A DNA stretch of 64,000 nt, taken from contig VZTJ01005306.1 of assembly GCA_013397795.1 (NCBI GenBank), positions 146,932 through 210,931 on the forward strand. The letters run 5' to 3'. This DNA comes from Orthonyx spaldingii (Eukaryota > Chordata > Aves > Passeriformes > Orthonychidae). The translations under genes were made by a program, and so were the position numbers. The notes under the pieces were generated by a model. That model was not told the DNA's origin, did not search any database, and worked only from the letters and a program-made list of their open reading frames with translations. Of this stretch, positions 25,701 through 40,700 are shown one piece after another; within the stretch, counting starts at the first letter, position 1, and every line of letters starts with the position of its first letter.

Positions 25701-28700
25701 TTTTACCTGAGCAGGAGGTACTGCAGCTGCTGGTAAAGGATTAGAGATCATTGGGCCAAAGATATCCAGGTCATCATTCAGTGCTGTGACAGCAGCAGTG
25801 CCTCCATTTGTAACAGATGCTTCAGCTGGACCATCTAAAAAAAGCAACAAAATCACTTTTAAAGTGAAAATTATTAATATCTCAACACCATGAGAATAAT
25901 TACAGCCGTCTATTCCCTCCTACCCTGCCCCCATCAAAGATATACTCCATTTCTGAGATATTTTTCAGACTGTGAGATTGTTCAGATTTTGTAAAGCCTT
26001 CTTTCCCGAAGAAGATGGAACATTAATGTCCTTCAGAAAAAAACTAACCAAACAAACAAAAAAACAACCAATGACAAAACACTTAAAACTTCCCTAAGGA
26101 CAACCACGCCAACTTAGCAGTACACATTACTTATTTTTCAGGAGTCTTTGCACACCAATGTTTTTAGTAAGAATTTAAATACATGTCTTACTGAGAATGT
26201 CAAAATTTGGTAGCCATGTTATCAGACAAAATACACTCATCTGTGCTCCTGAATTAAAATCTGCATTTGAGAATCCATGAAGTATTCCTGATATGGAAAT
26301 TTACTCAAGGGTACATATGTAAACTTTGCATTAGAGAAAAAGTCCATTCTTCCCCCTTTTCCAAACGTACTTTGCACAGACTTCATTCTATAGCTCCATA
26401 TGAACAGCACCTGTGGCTCGCACTCTGAGCAGAGCTAACTTCCACAGCCCTGGTGTCTGTAAACCACTTTAACACATGAACACATTTATTGATCTAGGTG
26501 AAAGCAGATACATGCAGGACAAAAAAAGGGCTGGAGAATTATGCTTTAAAGAGAATTTGCAACAAAGTACTTTAAAAGATATAGAGACGAAAGTATCACA
26601 GAAGTATTTTAAGGAACAGAGCAATCATTTCTCTTTTAAGCTACTCAAGAACAAGTGGTAAGAATTGGCTAATAAATTTATACCTAAGCATGTCACAAGT
26701 GGGTTGCCATTACACAGAGCTTGACGAATACAAAGGTGACTAGGTTCTGCTGAACTTTATAATGACTGCATAGTCCTAAAAGCAAGTTTAAGAAAGCTTT
26801 CATAGGCAACAGAATAAGTTAAGTCTAAAATTATCCAATCTCAATGCAGAAGTCAGACTTCTCTGGCAGAACAAACTAGCTGAATTAAGTCAAAACCTTC
26901 TCTGCAAAAGAAACTCTGCCATGATTGGCACAGCTGTTTATACATCACAGGTGGGTCAGTATTCCAAAAACCCTAGACCACAGTACACTGAAAAAACTGC
27001 TACTAACACTGTAAGACTGCATTCTGAAACAATCCATCCAGAAGACCATTATTCAGAGAAGTGCCGGTTTTGGCTGGGATAGAGTTAATGTTCCTCTCAG
27101 TAGCCAGTATGGGGCTGTGTTTTGGATTTGTGCTGAAAACAGAGTTGATAACACAGGGATGTTTTCATTATTGCCAAGCAGTGCTTGCACAGTGTCAAGG
27201 CCTGTTCTGTTCCCTACCCCACCTCACCAGCGAGGAGGCTGGGGGTGCACAAAGAGCTGGGAAGGGACACAGCCAGGACAGGTGACCCCAACTACCAAAG
27301 GGATATTCCATACCCTAAACATGACGCTATGCTTGGTATATAAAGCAGTGGGAAGAAGGAGGAGGAGGAGGACCTTTGGAGGGATGGTGTTTGTCTTCCT
27401 AAGCCACTGTTATGCATGATGGAGCCCTGATTTCCTGGGGATGTCTGAACACCTGCCTGCCCATGAGAAGTGGTGGATGAATTCCTTGTTTTGCTTTGCT
27501 TATATGAACAGCTTTTTCTTTACCTGTTAAACTGTCTTTATCCCAACTCATGAATTTTCTCACTTTTACCCTCCTGATTCTCTTCCCCATCCCATGGTGG
27601 GGAACTGAGCAAGTGCCTATGTGGGGCTTAGTTGCCGGCTGGGGTCCAACCATGACAGATCTCTTCTCATTTCTGTCTGCCTTCCAACTCCAGTGGAAGG
27701 TGTCTCCCTTTAGCTGCCTTGCATGAAAGTATTTATTTAAAGATAAATAGTATTACTGCCGTTTATTTGAAAACTGGACACAAAAATAATAAATGCCAAA
27801 GTATGACAATGTGGGACACACCTCAAGCTACCACCATCCATGCATGTGTCAATTCAGACTTACTGTAGAGATGCTGATATCTGGGCCTCAGTATATACAG
27901 GAATTGTGGCACAGCTATAGCTGCTACAGAAACCCCAAATTTGAACTGACTTCGGTATTTGTAAAATCTTCAGCATATTTTTTGAGCACTTAGTGCACCT
28001 TTTTCATATAGGGAAATGAAGCAACCAAGTGGAAGGGTGCTGGTTTGCAATTCTTGGGGAGCTATATGCTTGGTTTTGTTACTATTTTAGATACACAATT
28101 TTTTATACTCTGATTTAGTATCAAACATCAACATTGCTAACTCTCAAACTGTGCATGCCAGCAAACAGACCCAATAACAAGAACCAAAATACCCTGAAGG
28201 CAGGAAAATGAGGACAAAATGAGTGGCATTTGGAAGAAACTGAACCCCAGCAGGTATTTTTATTGCCCAAACTTGTTCAAAGTTTGTGAGGACAACTGTG
28301 CTGTCTGCAAGAACTCAGACTGACCCAGCAACTTCACAAAAGCGAAGTGGCCATGGGAATGAATTGACACTACTAGATCTCCTATGCTGAGTAAAGAGTG
28401 AGTGGAGGAGGAATGTGAGTGAGGAAGGAATGTGAAGTAGCCACCTCAGCCAGTTTTATTACTGTTATGATTTGACTTTGCTGGGGGACTGCTGTTGCAA
28501 TGATTCTGAAAAGCAAAGTTACAAACTCATCTATGATTATGACAAAGCTACTTACACCTTAATGCAAAGGTCTCCTTCTTCCCTTATTTCTGATGAATGG
28601 AAGCCAGTGGACAGCAGAATGACCATATGTATGATCTGCTGCATCATTCCATCCACATGAGCGCTTTGAGATGTGTGTAAATAAAGATACTGGAGATTTA

Positions 28701-31700
28701 AGCACAAGTTTCTTTTGAGGTCATTCTGCAGACTGGCAGCTCCAAAAACATCTCCCCAAAGGTTCACTGTTTCAGATAAATTTAGGAATGAACTGTGCAT
28801 AATTTTCAAGCAAAAGGACTGTCAGGAATTAATAATTTAATGTTTTCATTTTCTCAGTCAGCCACATGTATTAAAAAAATATCTCTCTTGTCATATTCCA
28901 AAGTAGTTTAGTTTCCCTGAATGTAAAGGTGTTTAACATAGAAGACTGAAAATTTAAATGCAATGATTTACTCAAACAAGCATTTCACATATTTAGAACA
29001 TTCATGACAGAACACATTTGCAAAAACATAGTATTTTTCAAGTATTTAATATGCTGCTTATAAACCAATATTATGAAAACCCAGATTTTTGCTAGATTGG
29101 TTCTGTAAGAATGTTATTTGGTAATGCACATGCCTTTCATCTCTTACTGAATAAATACCTCCCTGTCTCCACTGGTGCAGAAACCAGACATTTTGAATTA
29201 CTGTTTACAACACTGTTTTAAGCCTGTATGAATAGTATTAATAGATGATCCTGTTTTACTGATTTGTCAAAATGTAATAGTTGGAATATTTATATCTATT
29301 AAAAAGAGACTCCAAAAACCTTTTCCTTTCCCTACTGAAAGAACTAAGCTTCAGAATATGGAAAAGACCTAACAGTTTTTTCACTCCAGCTTATTATTTG
29401 TAGCAATATTAGTGTTTCCATTTAAATATATTTGCATGCAGACATGTACAGACTTGTTTTTCAACATAATAATTCACAGTTCTTATAAAGAAATTATGGA
29501 TATTCTCAACTTCAATACAGCAGGTCATGGATTAGGATGTACTTCCTCCTTTCCCTTCTCATTTTAAAATATTTCTGTATCAGAAGAAAGATACTCCAGT
29601 AGAGTTCTAAGTTTTAATTTATTCTAAGTATACCATTATTCATTCAACTTGTGCCACCTACCATTAAAACCTGATTAGGAGAGGTGGTGTGAATATGACA
29701 GAAGGAAACACAGCTGTAGACTTTCCAGGGAACAGGTAAAAACTAGATTAAGTTACATGTGCCTGTCTGAATATTTTGAGAAATTTATAGCTTCAACCAT
29801 CACAAGATTACTTTGAAGCAATTAGCTTTTGACAAACAGTACTTCCATCACTTTTCTGGTGAATGCATCCATAGCTAAGAATGAAATGTTAGATGTTGCA
29901 GAAACCACTGCAATGAGAGCAGATGCAAGGCAGAGCTTCCATGCCCAGTCAGAGAAGGGAACATGAGGAGTCAATAGATGCTGTTCTTCACCCTTGTTCC
30001 TAGGTGTGGTTCCAAAACTTCTCTTCTTAAAATTTATGACAATATTACAGATAATATCTGACTGCTGTCTGCCACACTGTAACAGCAGATGATGCTTCTG
30101 ATTTCAGCTTAGGAAGTCTTGTTTCAGTTAGATAGCAGAAACAAAAACTATTGACTAGGATGTATTTAATAATATAGTGAAGGGTTCCAGTGAAGTTTAC
30201 CTTTACAGTTCTTTTTCTGTATATATTTTATTAATCACTGACATGACAATTTCCAATTCAGTCCAATTCTGTTATTCATATACATCATAAGTTTCATATA
30301 CATCATCAATCCTTGGTATATTTATCTGCACCAATAGTGAGAATGACCAGCAGAAGGGCTTCAAAGGGACAGCAGGAGAGGAAACAGCGAAAAAGCAGAT
30401 CTGGTCTTAAATTTTGCATTTCTGAAACTTATTTTTATGGACCAAACTATTTACAAGAACTTTGTTACTAAGCAACCGTGTATTTTCATGTATACAATCA
30501 TTTATGACAGCCATAGCAAGACTTGCAATAGAGAGAATATGCATGATTATTTTTTACACCAAATTACTGGAAAGGCAGAACTGACAGAAACAGGTCAATA
30601 GTTCCAACAAAAATCTAGGGCAAAGATGCAAACAAGGCCTGTTTGGCCAAAATTATTGCAGAATTATTTAATGCATTAATAAAATTTTATTTACTGCTAA
30701 AACCTTTGCAGAAGTGAAGAAGCATTAATAGGGAGGCAATTTATATATAATACTTCTGAAAATAAAATGTGTAAAGCCAGAAAGCTAGTAATGCCTCAAG
30801 TGGTTGTAAATGTTTTCATTTTGGGTATATATATTGCTTACCTAAGCATAATCTGAACATTGCAGCAATAATATAAATGTTAACATATTTACAAGCTCAA
30901 GAAGTGAGGCCATGCAAACCTCATGAGGTTCAACAAGGCCAAGTGCAAGGTCTTGCACTGGGTCAGGGCAATCCCTGCTATCAATACAGGCTGGAGGATG
31001 AATGGATTGAGAACAGCCCTGCAGAAAAGGACCTATGGATCCTGGAGGATGAAAATCTGGACATGAGCAGGCAATGTGTGCTTGCAGCCCAGAAACTCAG
31101 CTGTGTTCTGTGCTGCATCCAAAGCAGCGTGGCCAGCAGGTCGAGGGAAGGGATTCTACTCCTCTACTCCACTCTGGTGAGACCCCACTTGGAGTGCTGC
31201 GTTCATTAGGGGTTCCCAGCATAGGAAAGACATGGACCTCTTGAAGCAGGTCCAGAGAAACGCCATGCAGGTAATCAGAGGGATTTCTCCTATAAGGAAA
31301 GGCTGAGATAGTTGGGGTTGTTCAGCCTGGAGAAGAGGGGGCTCCAGGGAGACCTTATTGTGGCCTTCCAGTACCTAAAGACCTACAGGAAAGATCAGGA
31401 CAGACTTTTTATTAGGGCCTGCAGTGATACAACAAGGGGTAATGATTCTAAACTAAAACAGGACAGATTCAGACTAGATATAAGAAAGAAGTTTTTCACA
31501 ATGACGCTTGTGAAAGGTTGCCCTGACAGGTGGTAGCTGCCCTTTCCCTGCAACCATTCAAGGCCAGGTTGGATTGGGGCTCTGAGCAACCTGATTTAGG
31601 CGAACATATCCCTACTTACGGCAGGGGGTTGGACTAGATGACTTTTAAGGTCCCTTCCAACCCAAACTATTCTGTGATTCTAGGAGTCCATGATCTACAT

Positions 31701-34700
31701 TTGCATATATGATATTTATGTACTCACGAATGTATCTTTACTGTTTCTTAAATGCAACTTTCCAACTTAAAACCAACCATGCTGCTTTGGTACTTACCCA
31801 ACAGTATCAACAAAAGTACATTTCTCAGTTATGCACCATTCAGGTACACTTCATATCATGATTAACCTCTCAAAACTTCACAGAATTCTTTCAGAGAATA
31901 TTTCCCATGCAGAAGCAGATAAGCAGCTTTTAGCATATCATACTTTACCTCCAACCATCCAGATGAATGTCCCACACATCAAATTCAGTAAATAGCAACA
32001 TAATAAATCTATTTTATTCTAGTCATTCATTGCAACTACAGTGGTTAATCCAGAACATGCAATTATTTATTTTATGAAGGGCATAGCTAAATATGGCAAA
32101 TGATGCAGAATATGTAAAATGCACTTTTCTTCTTTATGATAATTCTGTAAGGTAATATAATTTTAAGATACTATTTTTTCCTCCTTTTTTTCTTGGTATG
32201 TTGAAGCAATTTCTAAGTGGCATAACTTGGCAAACACAATGATCCCAAACTGCCTGTGTAATATTCCAATATTCCACATTTGTACATAGCTATCACACCA
32301 TGTTTTACAAGATATTAAGAAATCATTGACATCAACCTGGCATAAGTGGAGACTTCCACTTTGTAAGCAAAAAACACCAAAAAGCAGCACAGACCACAAG
32401 GTTAACACCAGAGAGATGAAAATACAGCACTGCCAATCACTTAAGTGTTGAAGAACTGTGGTTAACACACTGATTTTCAAACTGAAGAATGTTTCCTATA
32501 ATCATCCTATTAAAATTCATTTTATAAAATTCTGTATTATTGATTTTAGCAGCAATTTTAGGTCTCTACATTTTCAACAGGGCATTCTTCCACCATGGGT
32601 AAGATCCAAATAATTGCAGAGATGACTAAAAAAGCAGCTTTGGGTTTGGCCTACAGAAACAGGCTGTTACTTCCCACTGCTTAGGAAGAGAGGGAAGCAA
32701 TTTGAGGCTGCACAGCAAGAACACAAACACTATTGCTTGTGGAGAGCATAACAATATTTAGCTTGTACATGTCCATTTCCGCACCCTTCCGTGTATGGAG
32801 TTCTGAACTAAAATCTATTCTGAATCAAAAAGCCAAAACCCACGAATGTTGTTGCACCCTCAGGAGTATCTAAACAGCATCTCAACAACAACCCCCTGAC
32901 CAGGAAATCAAGGGAACCACATTAATCTATTTAAAAGGGCTCAGAAGAAAAACAAATGTGATAGTATAGTCACTGAGGATATTATGCCTCTTATCCTGTT
33001 ACAAGATTTAAAGGTAGAATTTGCCAAGGCATATTTTCTTGAAAATTTTGCAATTTTTAAAGGAAAGTGAAGGAGAGTTTATTTTTAGAAAATCGTCTAT
33101 CTACAATTTTCATAGGGTAAGTCCTATCTAAGGAAGTTTACCCTCTGATGAGGTCGCTGCTACAAAACCAACTGAGAAAAAAAGAACAATGACCCAGAAA
33201 CTAACACCATACCCAAAGCTAGCACTGAGGGTTACTCAAGAAAACATTTTGTGAAGAAGCTGGGTTGTTCTGAAAGCCAAAATTATTCTAGCATGAATTC
33301 TGATCCATTTAAATTACTTAACCTGCTATCACAAGTGATTTTGAGCTGCCCTACTAAAAGCTAGTACTATTCTTCATTTGCAGAAATGAAGTCCTAAGAG
33401 AATGAATCCTCATTAGAAACATGTCCGCTCGGTAAGAAGAAGGAGCTAAGCAATCATATCCATTTTAATATTATTTGATATGACATATCAAACATTTTAA
33501 TCAGTAGTGCATCACTGCAGCAAAAAATAGTGAGTGCAATTCTGGGCTGTATCCACAGGGGTGTTACTTGCTGAGGCAAAGATGTGACCATCACACTCAA
33601 CTCAGTGCTTCCCAGGCTTCACCTGGAGTCTGTGTCTAGTTCTGGCCCCACAATTCAAGACAGACACAGACTGGAGAGGGTCCAAAGGAAAGGCATGAAG
33701 ATGGCCAAAGGGCTGCAGGACCTGCTCTATGATGAAAGATGGAAGCAGGTCGGTCTTTTCTCCCTGGAGAAGGGAAGGCTCAGGAAGACTCTCATCCCAC
33801 TATGCCAGTACTTAAAGGGCAGCTGCAAAGAAGACACAGCCTCTCCCTTCACAACACACCGAGCCACAGAGGGAAGACAGAGGGCAACGGGTACAAGTTT
33901 GTTAACATAAGAAAGAAATTTTTTGCCATGACATCAGTGACTAGAAAAACTCCACAGATGTGGTAGAGCTCCCATCACTGGAGGCTTGCAGGCTGTGCCC
34001 AGGCAGGATGTTAGATAATCTCTATTCTCCCCTTCCCCATGGACTCCTTAGAACAGACAGTCATTTGAGGTCCCTTCCAACCTGGACTGTTCTATGGTTC
34101 TATTGATGGCTTTTTTCCTGGTTTCAGGAATGAACACTAGACACGGTTGGAAGTTAGAGGGTCGAGGGTCATTTACCTCAGTATTTTAATAGGATCCTGT
34201 TCTGATACATCACATCACGAAGCCCACCATGCATGCATGCTCTTCTCCCTTCTTCTCTTCTCTTCTTCTTCTATCCCCACCTGACTCATGCACACAACTT
34301 ATAGACCTAATCTCCCCTGGGGGCCAGTAAGTTTACAGAACATATTCTACTGAGGGGAGCCATGGCTTCTCAAGATAGTAGGATGTTTGGTCCCTTAGCT
34401 CTACAGGACCTTGGAACTATGCTGAGTTATCAGACTTAGAGAAGTACAAGTATGCATGCTAATACTTGTGGATACACAGAACTGTGTAACAGGTACAAAA
34501 AGAAATAGCAAAAAATCCTTTTGGCATCACTATAATATATTGGGTTGATGTGATCTCTCTTTTAATACTATCTGAAGTCTTCCATTGCAGGTGCTAATTA
34601 AAAGACAACTCTTCAAAAGAAATATGCAGGTCTGCTCTCATTAACACATATCTAATTTGCAGCTCAGTGGATTCCAAGTGCTACTGGCTTATTACACCAC

Positions 34701-37700
34701 TTTTCAATTTGTTATTTAAAAGATCTTCAAGCATTCCCTCCTCTAAAATTATGGGGTTTTAATATACGTATTATAAACTTTGCCCTTTTTATATCTCACT
34801 GAAGAAGCAGAGCTGTTGAACACCAATTATAATACTATTTTCATTGCACACTACATCTCAAGTTAGCCAATGTAATCCAAGTTCATTATTGTATCATAAA
34901 ACCAAGATGCTTTTCAAATCATGACCAAAAGAATACAGAAGCCTAGCAATCTCAGAATAACATATTGATTAAATTTTAGTTTTTAATTAGGTTGTTCTGC
35001 TAAAGGAAAATAAAGGAGAATCAGCTTTCTATCATGCTTAAATTACTTTTTTTAAAAAATAGGCTCTTTCTACATTCATTCTATGGTGTTAATTAAGATT
35101 TGCATGCCTACAGTAGCAGATTACTTGGAATGAGATATGGACGACACAGACAACCCATGCAAAAATGGTACTTTACAGTTAGCTCTACATCAGAGGGAAA
35201 ATAACAAGCATTTTGGATGAGAGTGTGAATTTTAAAACAGAAGACATGTACTGTTTTGTCACATTATTCATGTTTTGAAACAAAAAATTAAAAACCCCCA
35301 TTTTTTTACAAAGTGAAGTTTTTAGAATTACATTTAGAAGACTTATCAGCCTCCTCCAATATTATGTAGAAATTACGTAGAAGATTAAGAATAACCATTA
35401 CATTGATATAAAGTGAATACTCTTAATATCCACTCACAACTTGTAGAAAATTATCCTAACACTGAATATCAAAAGGAAATAAAAATAGTTACTGTAATAT
35501 TTTATTCTTCCATTTCCATCTTAAGATTGTATCAAATGGAAAAAACACATTAAGAGTAACACTAGATAAATGAAAGACATATTTTACAAGTATGGTCTAT
35601 ACACAACAGTATAGGCAGGCAGTGGAAATTAAATTATTTTACTAGAAACTAGTTTATTTACAGGACAAATCCATAGTTACCTGCCAATCAGAAAATAAAA
35701 AGGTGTTATAGATAAAAATGAATGATGGTTGCAGTCTGTACAGAACACCGAAATGCCCAATATATTAAGTTTTACAAGGTATTAGTCAGCTGTAGTCTGA
35801 CAGTTTACCATTCTTTTAACTAATGTAGGAATTGTATGATATAATGTAATTTACAGATACATAATTAAGATGACCTCAGCATTTTCATTAAAAAGCACAC
35901 TTGTACCATAAACAGTGAAATACTACAATCCACAAGGCCTTTGAAGATCACTTTGGTAACTTCCCCTTCCCACAGGAGCTCATTACTCTCCCTAGAAAAA
36001 CATAAGTATTGATATACCCACATCCCAATGGCATTTTCCTTTATAGTTTTAAATTCATGCATGCAATGTTATGTTTTTCAAATTCATCTAGCAGTAATCA
36101 CAGAGAAAACAAAAGTATAACTATTAAAATATAAAATTATATATCTATGTTTGATTTAAAACCAAGTAATCATTTATTGCTTACCAAGTCCTAAAAGGTC
36201 AATAGTGGGTTCTGACGACTTTTTTGGACTTGCTTTAGCTTCTGATTGCTGATCCTCTTTCTTCTGTGACTTGTAAGGGAAAAAAAGTAAACACAAGTAA
36301 CATGTCTGGAAAGGTTCAGTGCTTTAAAAATTCTCACTAAAGATGCTGCTTCAGTATCAGAAGTTAAAAACCCTTTTCCATATTTGTTTATCGTAATGAA
36401 TTTGATTTGTAATGAAGTATGTGGCAGCTATGGTCAAAAGGGACATGCAACATGACTGTAAAGAACTATTGTTTTACTTTTACTGGTACGTAGTAAATTT
36501 TAAAATAAATCTAAGTTCGAGGATAGCTTAAAAATAAGCTGAAGTCTTAAAGTGAACCACTGCATATCATGCAGCAGGCAAAAAGCTGTCTATAATTTAT
36601 CAACTCATTTCAGCAACCAAACTATACAGTTCTGCAGCATTAAGGAAAAAAGGAAGTTTTCAAAAGCTTAAATTTAAAAATTAGAAGCATACTAATGACA
36701 TTAACTCGCGTTTCTGCAAAGAATATCTGCAGAACATGCAGAATTTACAGATGCTGAGAGCACTGATGCACTCAACCTGAGTTCATGATCTTTTCCTTTA
36801 TAAACCTGAAGGCTAATAACAGCATTCTTCTCCTTCTGAAAAGGGAACCCCTAAGTCTTTTCTTGCCTAGAGACTTCAAAATGTGTGATGGTATTGATGT
36901 GAAATTTGATTACAAAAATTACTTCATAAATCTGTTTATAGTTCTTCTCATACCAATATCAGGCTGAGCCCCTGAATCCATCAAAACATCAATTTCTAAA
37001 AAGAACACCAACTGGTTTATGGTAGTGACATGACAAATGCATTTCTTCCCATGCATTGAACATGCCTTTGCTCTATACTTGTCACAAAAACCCGAGGTGG
37101 CCTGGCTGATCAGTGAGAACAGCCTTGAACCAGAAGAGATTACCCAGAAACAGTGGCAGGGCCCTGCCAGGCTGGGCACTGGGCTGACACCAACAGAACC
37201 TGCTTCACTCACACCTTTATCACACACGTAACACAACTGACCATATCTCAGTAAAAATACCATAAACCAACAAAATTATTATTATAAACGCTATTCAGAA
37301 TTAACAGTTTCAGAACAGAATGTGCCATAAAACCTTGCACACTTGTCTTTGCCACCTCTGTAAGAAACACTATGAGTCACAGAAGCTGTAAAATGAAGCA
37401 TCTCTGACATGCCCCGTTATTTCATGAAACTGGCTTATTTTTTTCCTTTTGCTTAAACAGCTTAACATTTCTGAATATAAAACGGTTTCTTTCAACTGAA
37501 AAGAAAAACTGTTAGAATTATATTAAAGGTGCAAATTTTCATTACACTGTATTAGATTTCTTACAACTACCTAAACCCATGAGTTTGAAATAATTTAAAG
37601 CTCAACAGGTTAGTTTTGAATGCAAACTTTTCACAGAAACCAAACACTTCTGCATATGTTAATAAGAACTAAAGAGAAAGAGTTCAAATAGCACTTTCTT

Positions 37701-40700
37701 TCATTTGGTACTTATTACTATGGCAAATTAATCTCATTACCTAAAGGAAAATTTAAAAATATGGGAAGAATAATCTACTTAGGTCCTCTGTTTTGTCAAA
37801 CGAACATTTCCAATAAACATTAAATGCATTTCTGTTTCAACAGTCTCTAAATAAGGCAATGAAGATAGAAGGTATAAAAATATGAATTTCTATAAAAATA
37901 TGATCCCTTAAGATGCCCTTTTCCAATATTATTACAATTATTTCTTGACTAGCACTTTCTGTCCCACTTTGCTCCCCTTGCCAGTATGTAAACTACAAGA
38001 TTTTAAGGTTACTTCATAGTTAATTACTTTAAGAAAAGCTGGAAAATTATTTTCAAGCTCATTAGTACAGCAAATATTTATAGCCATTAATACTGCATTT
38101 ATTTCCTTGGTGGAGATTTTTCCCTTTAAGCACTATTCAACATCTTTACAGTTACAGTTTTCACCAACATTCTAACCTTCAGTCTGAAAAATGAAAAAAT
38201 GCATTAGTCACCTAACATTTACCAATAATTCATCTGTACAATAGCAGACACACAAAGCAATATTCAGCAGCTATCTGGAACAAAAAAATCTTCCTCTTTA
38301 ATTTAACCTGCAATATTATTTTGTTTCCCCCACTCTCTCACCATAACAACCACCATTTCCTGGAATTTCCTATCCTCCTATCCGAAATTTCAATCAATTC
38401 TAGAATTTGGTATGCCTTAATTTCTGTCTAAGATGCTTCATGGAACATAGGAAGGTTTTTGTGCAAATTCAGAAGATATTTGTTTGGTGCTTAAGGTCTG
38501 CCATGATTCACAGATAGACAGGGACTTCTCTAAGGTCACCTACATTTAGGCATAAATTAGGTAAGGTTGGCACCAGTGGGACGAGTTAGAACAAGAAACT
38601 TGCAAACACACAATTGTTCTTAAGAATACCTAAATGACCCTCACTACCATGCTGCTTCTTGAGACAGTCTTGTTCTCTGTTCAGTTCCACAGATTCTGTA
38701 CTGTGGTCCACCTGAAGTAGGTATAGTGAAACACAATGCCTTACTTCAGTGTTCTGTAGCAGAGATTGTGCCATATTTCTGGGTCTGGAGGAGAGAACCT
38801 CAAGAGGTCTCTTCCAGCCCATATAATTCTAGCATAAACAAGGTATTGAAACTTCTGGATAAGAACAAAAAGCAAGTCACACTGGAGTCACTAGAAAATT
38901 TTATTTCAAATCATAAAGAGAAATGTGATGCTTAATTTCTTTTTAGCAGTTCTGCCCCGATAGGACTCATACATGACTAAGCTTTATGTAAAGACTGGCC
39001 TTTCAAGACATTAATGTTAAGCACTGCATTCAGTGAGCATACAAGTGTGCAACAGAAAAAAAACCTGCAAAACAAGGCAATGACATTTCTTAAACTTACT
39101 GTTTAATTTAGTGTTGTGTTTTATCTAAAAAATACCACATTTTGTAGACATGCAAGGTCGCATGACAAATGCTTGGGAATCTTGCTGCACACTAAGATTC
39201 AGCTCAGTTTCTATTACTAGTCTCCTTGACTCCCACAGCAATTATTTTTAAGTATTGACACCAGTACTAGATAATCTATTCCTTGTTATGCCCTTTGGAA
39301 TAAGACCACATTAAAAATAGGAGACTAAGCAACATTAAACTAAAAATAGCATTAAGAACCTGATATGAAAAAGGCAAGTAGAAGGGAACAGGTACACAAT
39401 TTCGTGCACTTATTTTCAAGTGGAGCCTCCAAGGTTACTGGGGCTACTATTCTTTTCTGACATTCAAGATTGTCTTAGTAATATATGTGGCTTTAGTGAA
39501 CAAATACATGGTTATAGCAATTCCTAGATCTATTTACTTCAGGTCATATATTAACAGCTTCTCATTCAAAATCATTTTCATGCTGCTAGTACATTCTTCT
39601 GAAATACTGTCCTTGCAAACACCAGAGCATCAACACGTCTTTGGTATGCAGGCCTTACATGGCCATTTTTCACAGTTGGCACTAATGGCCACCACATTAC
39701 CCATCAGGGTTGTTCTCATGTTGGAGACCTACTGAAAGCAAGCAATGTCCACTGCCTTAAATTATTTTGGGATTATTGAAAACAGTTTCTTTGCAAATAT
39801 CACTGAAAGAACCTGGAGCCAGAACAAGCTTCCAGGGAGTTGATTCTTTTGCGTCCTCCACGTGACCAGCTTATTTTCTAGCATGACTTGGAATTTTTTA
39901 CCTAAAAAAACTTGAGTCCTTGTTATGAAAAGAGCCACAGTAACTAATTTAAATTACCCCTTGTTTAGCAGGTATTCGGTACTTTTGCTAAATTAAGGAG
40001 GCAAATAAGGAATTAACCTTGCAACTTCCTAGAAATATTTTTGCCTATAAAGCACACCTTTTCAGTGCAGAAGCAGGGACACATTCATTACTCAGATCCA
40101 GTATGGGTGCCATAAATTTTTGCAATCCTGTAGATTACAGGTAATTGGGACACAATAATTTTCTATTGGTTTATTTTCCAACGCTGTCCTTTTAACCTTC
40201 CACTCAAGTATACTCTTCTGTCACTCCTATCTTCAGGAGCAAGAGGCAACACCCAGGGAACAACTGGTTGCTCATTCTCATGTCAATACCTAGGGAGGCA
40301 AAGGAATAACTAACCTGGAAACCACTTTCAGGCACATGAAGGACAGGAATGTCAATGGGAGGAATCAGCATGGCTTCATCAAGAGGAAGTCATGCTTGAC
40401 CAAACCAACAACTTTTAAGTGTCATCACTGGCTTGGCAGACAAGGGTGGAGCATTGCAGTGTCTTCCTTTACTTCAATAAGGTTTTTTGGTGGGGTTGAT
40501 AACTGATAAAGGTGCCATCATGGAAACAATTCCCTCTTCAAGCTCCTGCTGTCATTTAATTCTCTGTTTAGTAACCAGTGATGACTGACTCCCAATTTTA
40601 TACCCAAATCAAGCTATGTCTTAATCCTGCCTGCTGTACATCTACAAAACAATAATGTGACAGTATGGTACTAATACCACATCTGTAAATAGTCCTTACA

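Larger units (their letters stand above)
17233..25706 (-). other. SMAP1: SMAP1 intron, 8.5 kb
   Basis: Phase 0 intron. It holds a - strand CR1 copy at about 20576-21325 and a (CA)7 tract at 21784-21797. Nothing else recognised. Confidence 0.9.
25835..36184 (-). other. SMAP1: SMAP1 intron, 10.3 kb, repeat-rich
   Basis: Phase 1 intron that splits the clathrin-box codon set. It contains a solo LTR (27062-27657), two + strand CR1 copies (about 30880-31685 and 33530-34106) and a possible second LTR (34131-34491). No coding exon seen. Confidence 0.88.

Noticed and set aside
27061..27419. Open frames in the 27 kb region as genes
   Set aside because: They lie inside the non-coding solo LTR.
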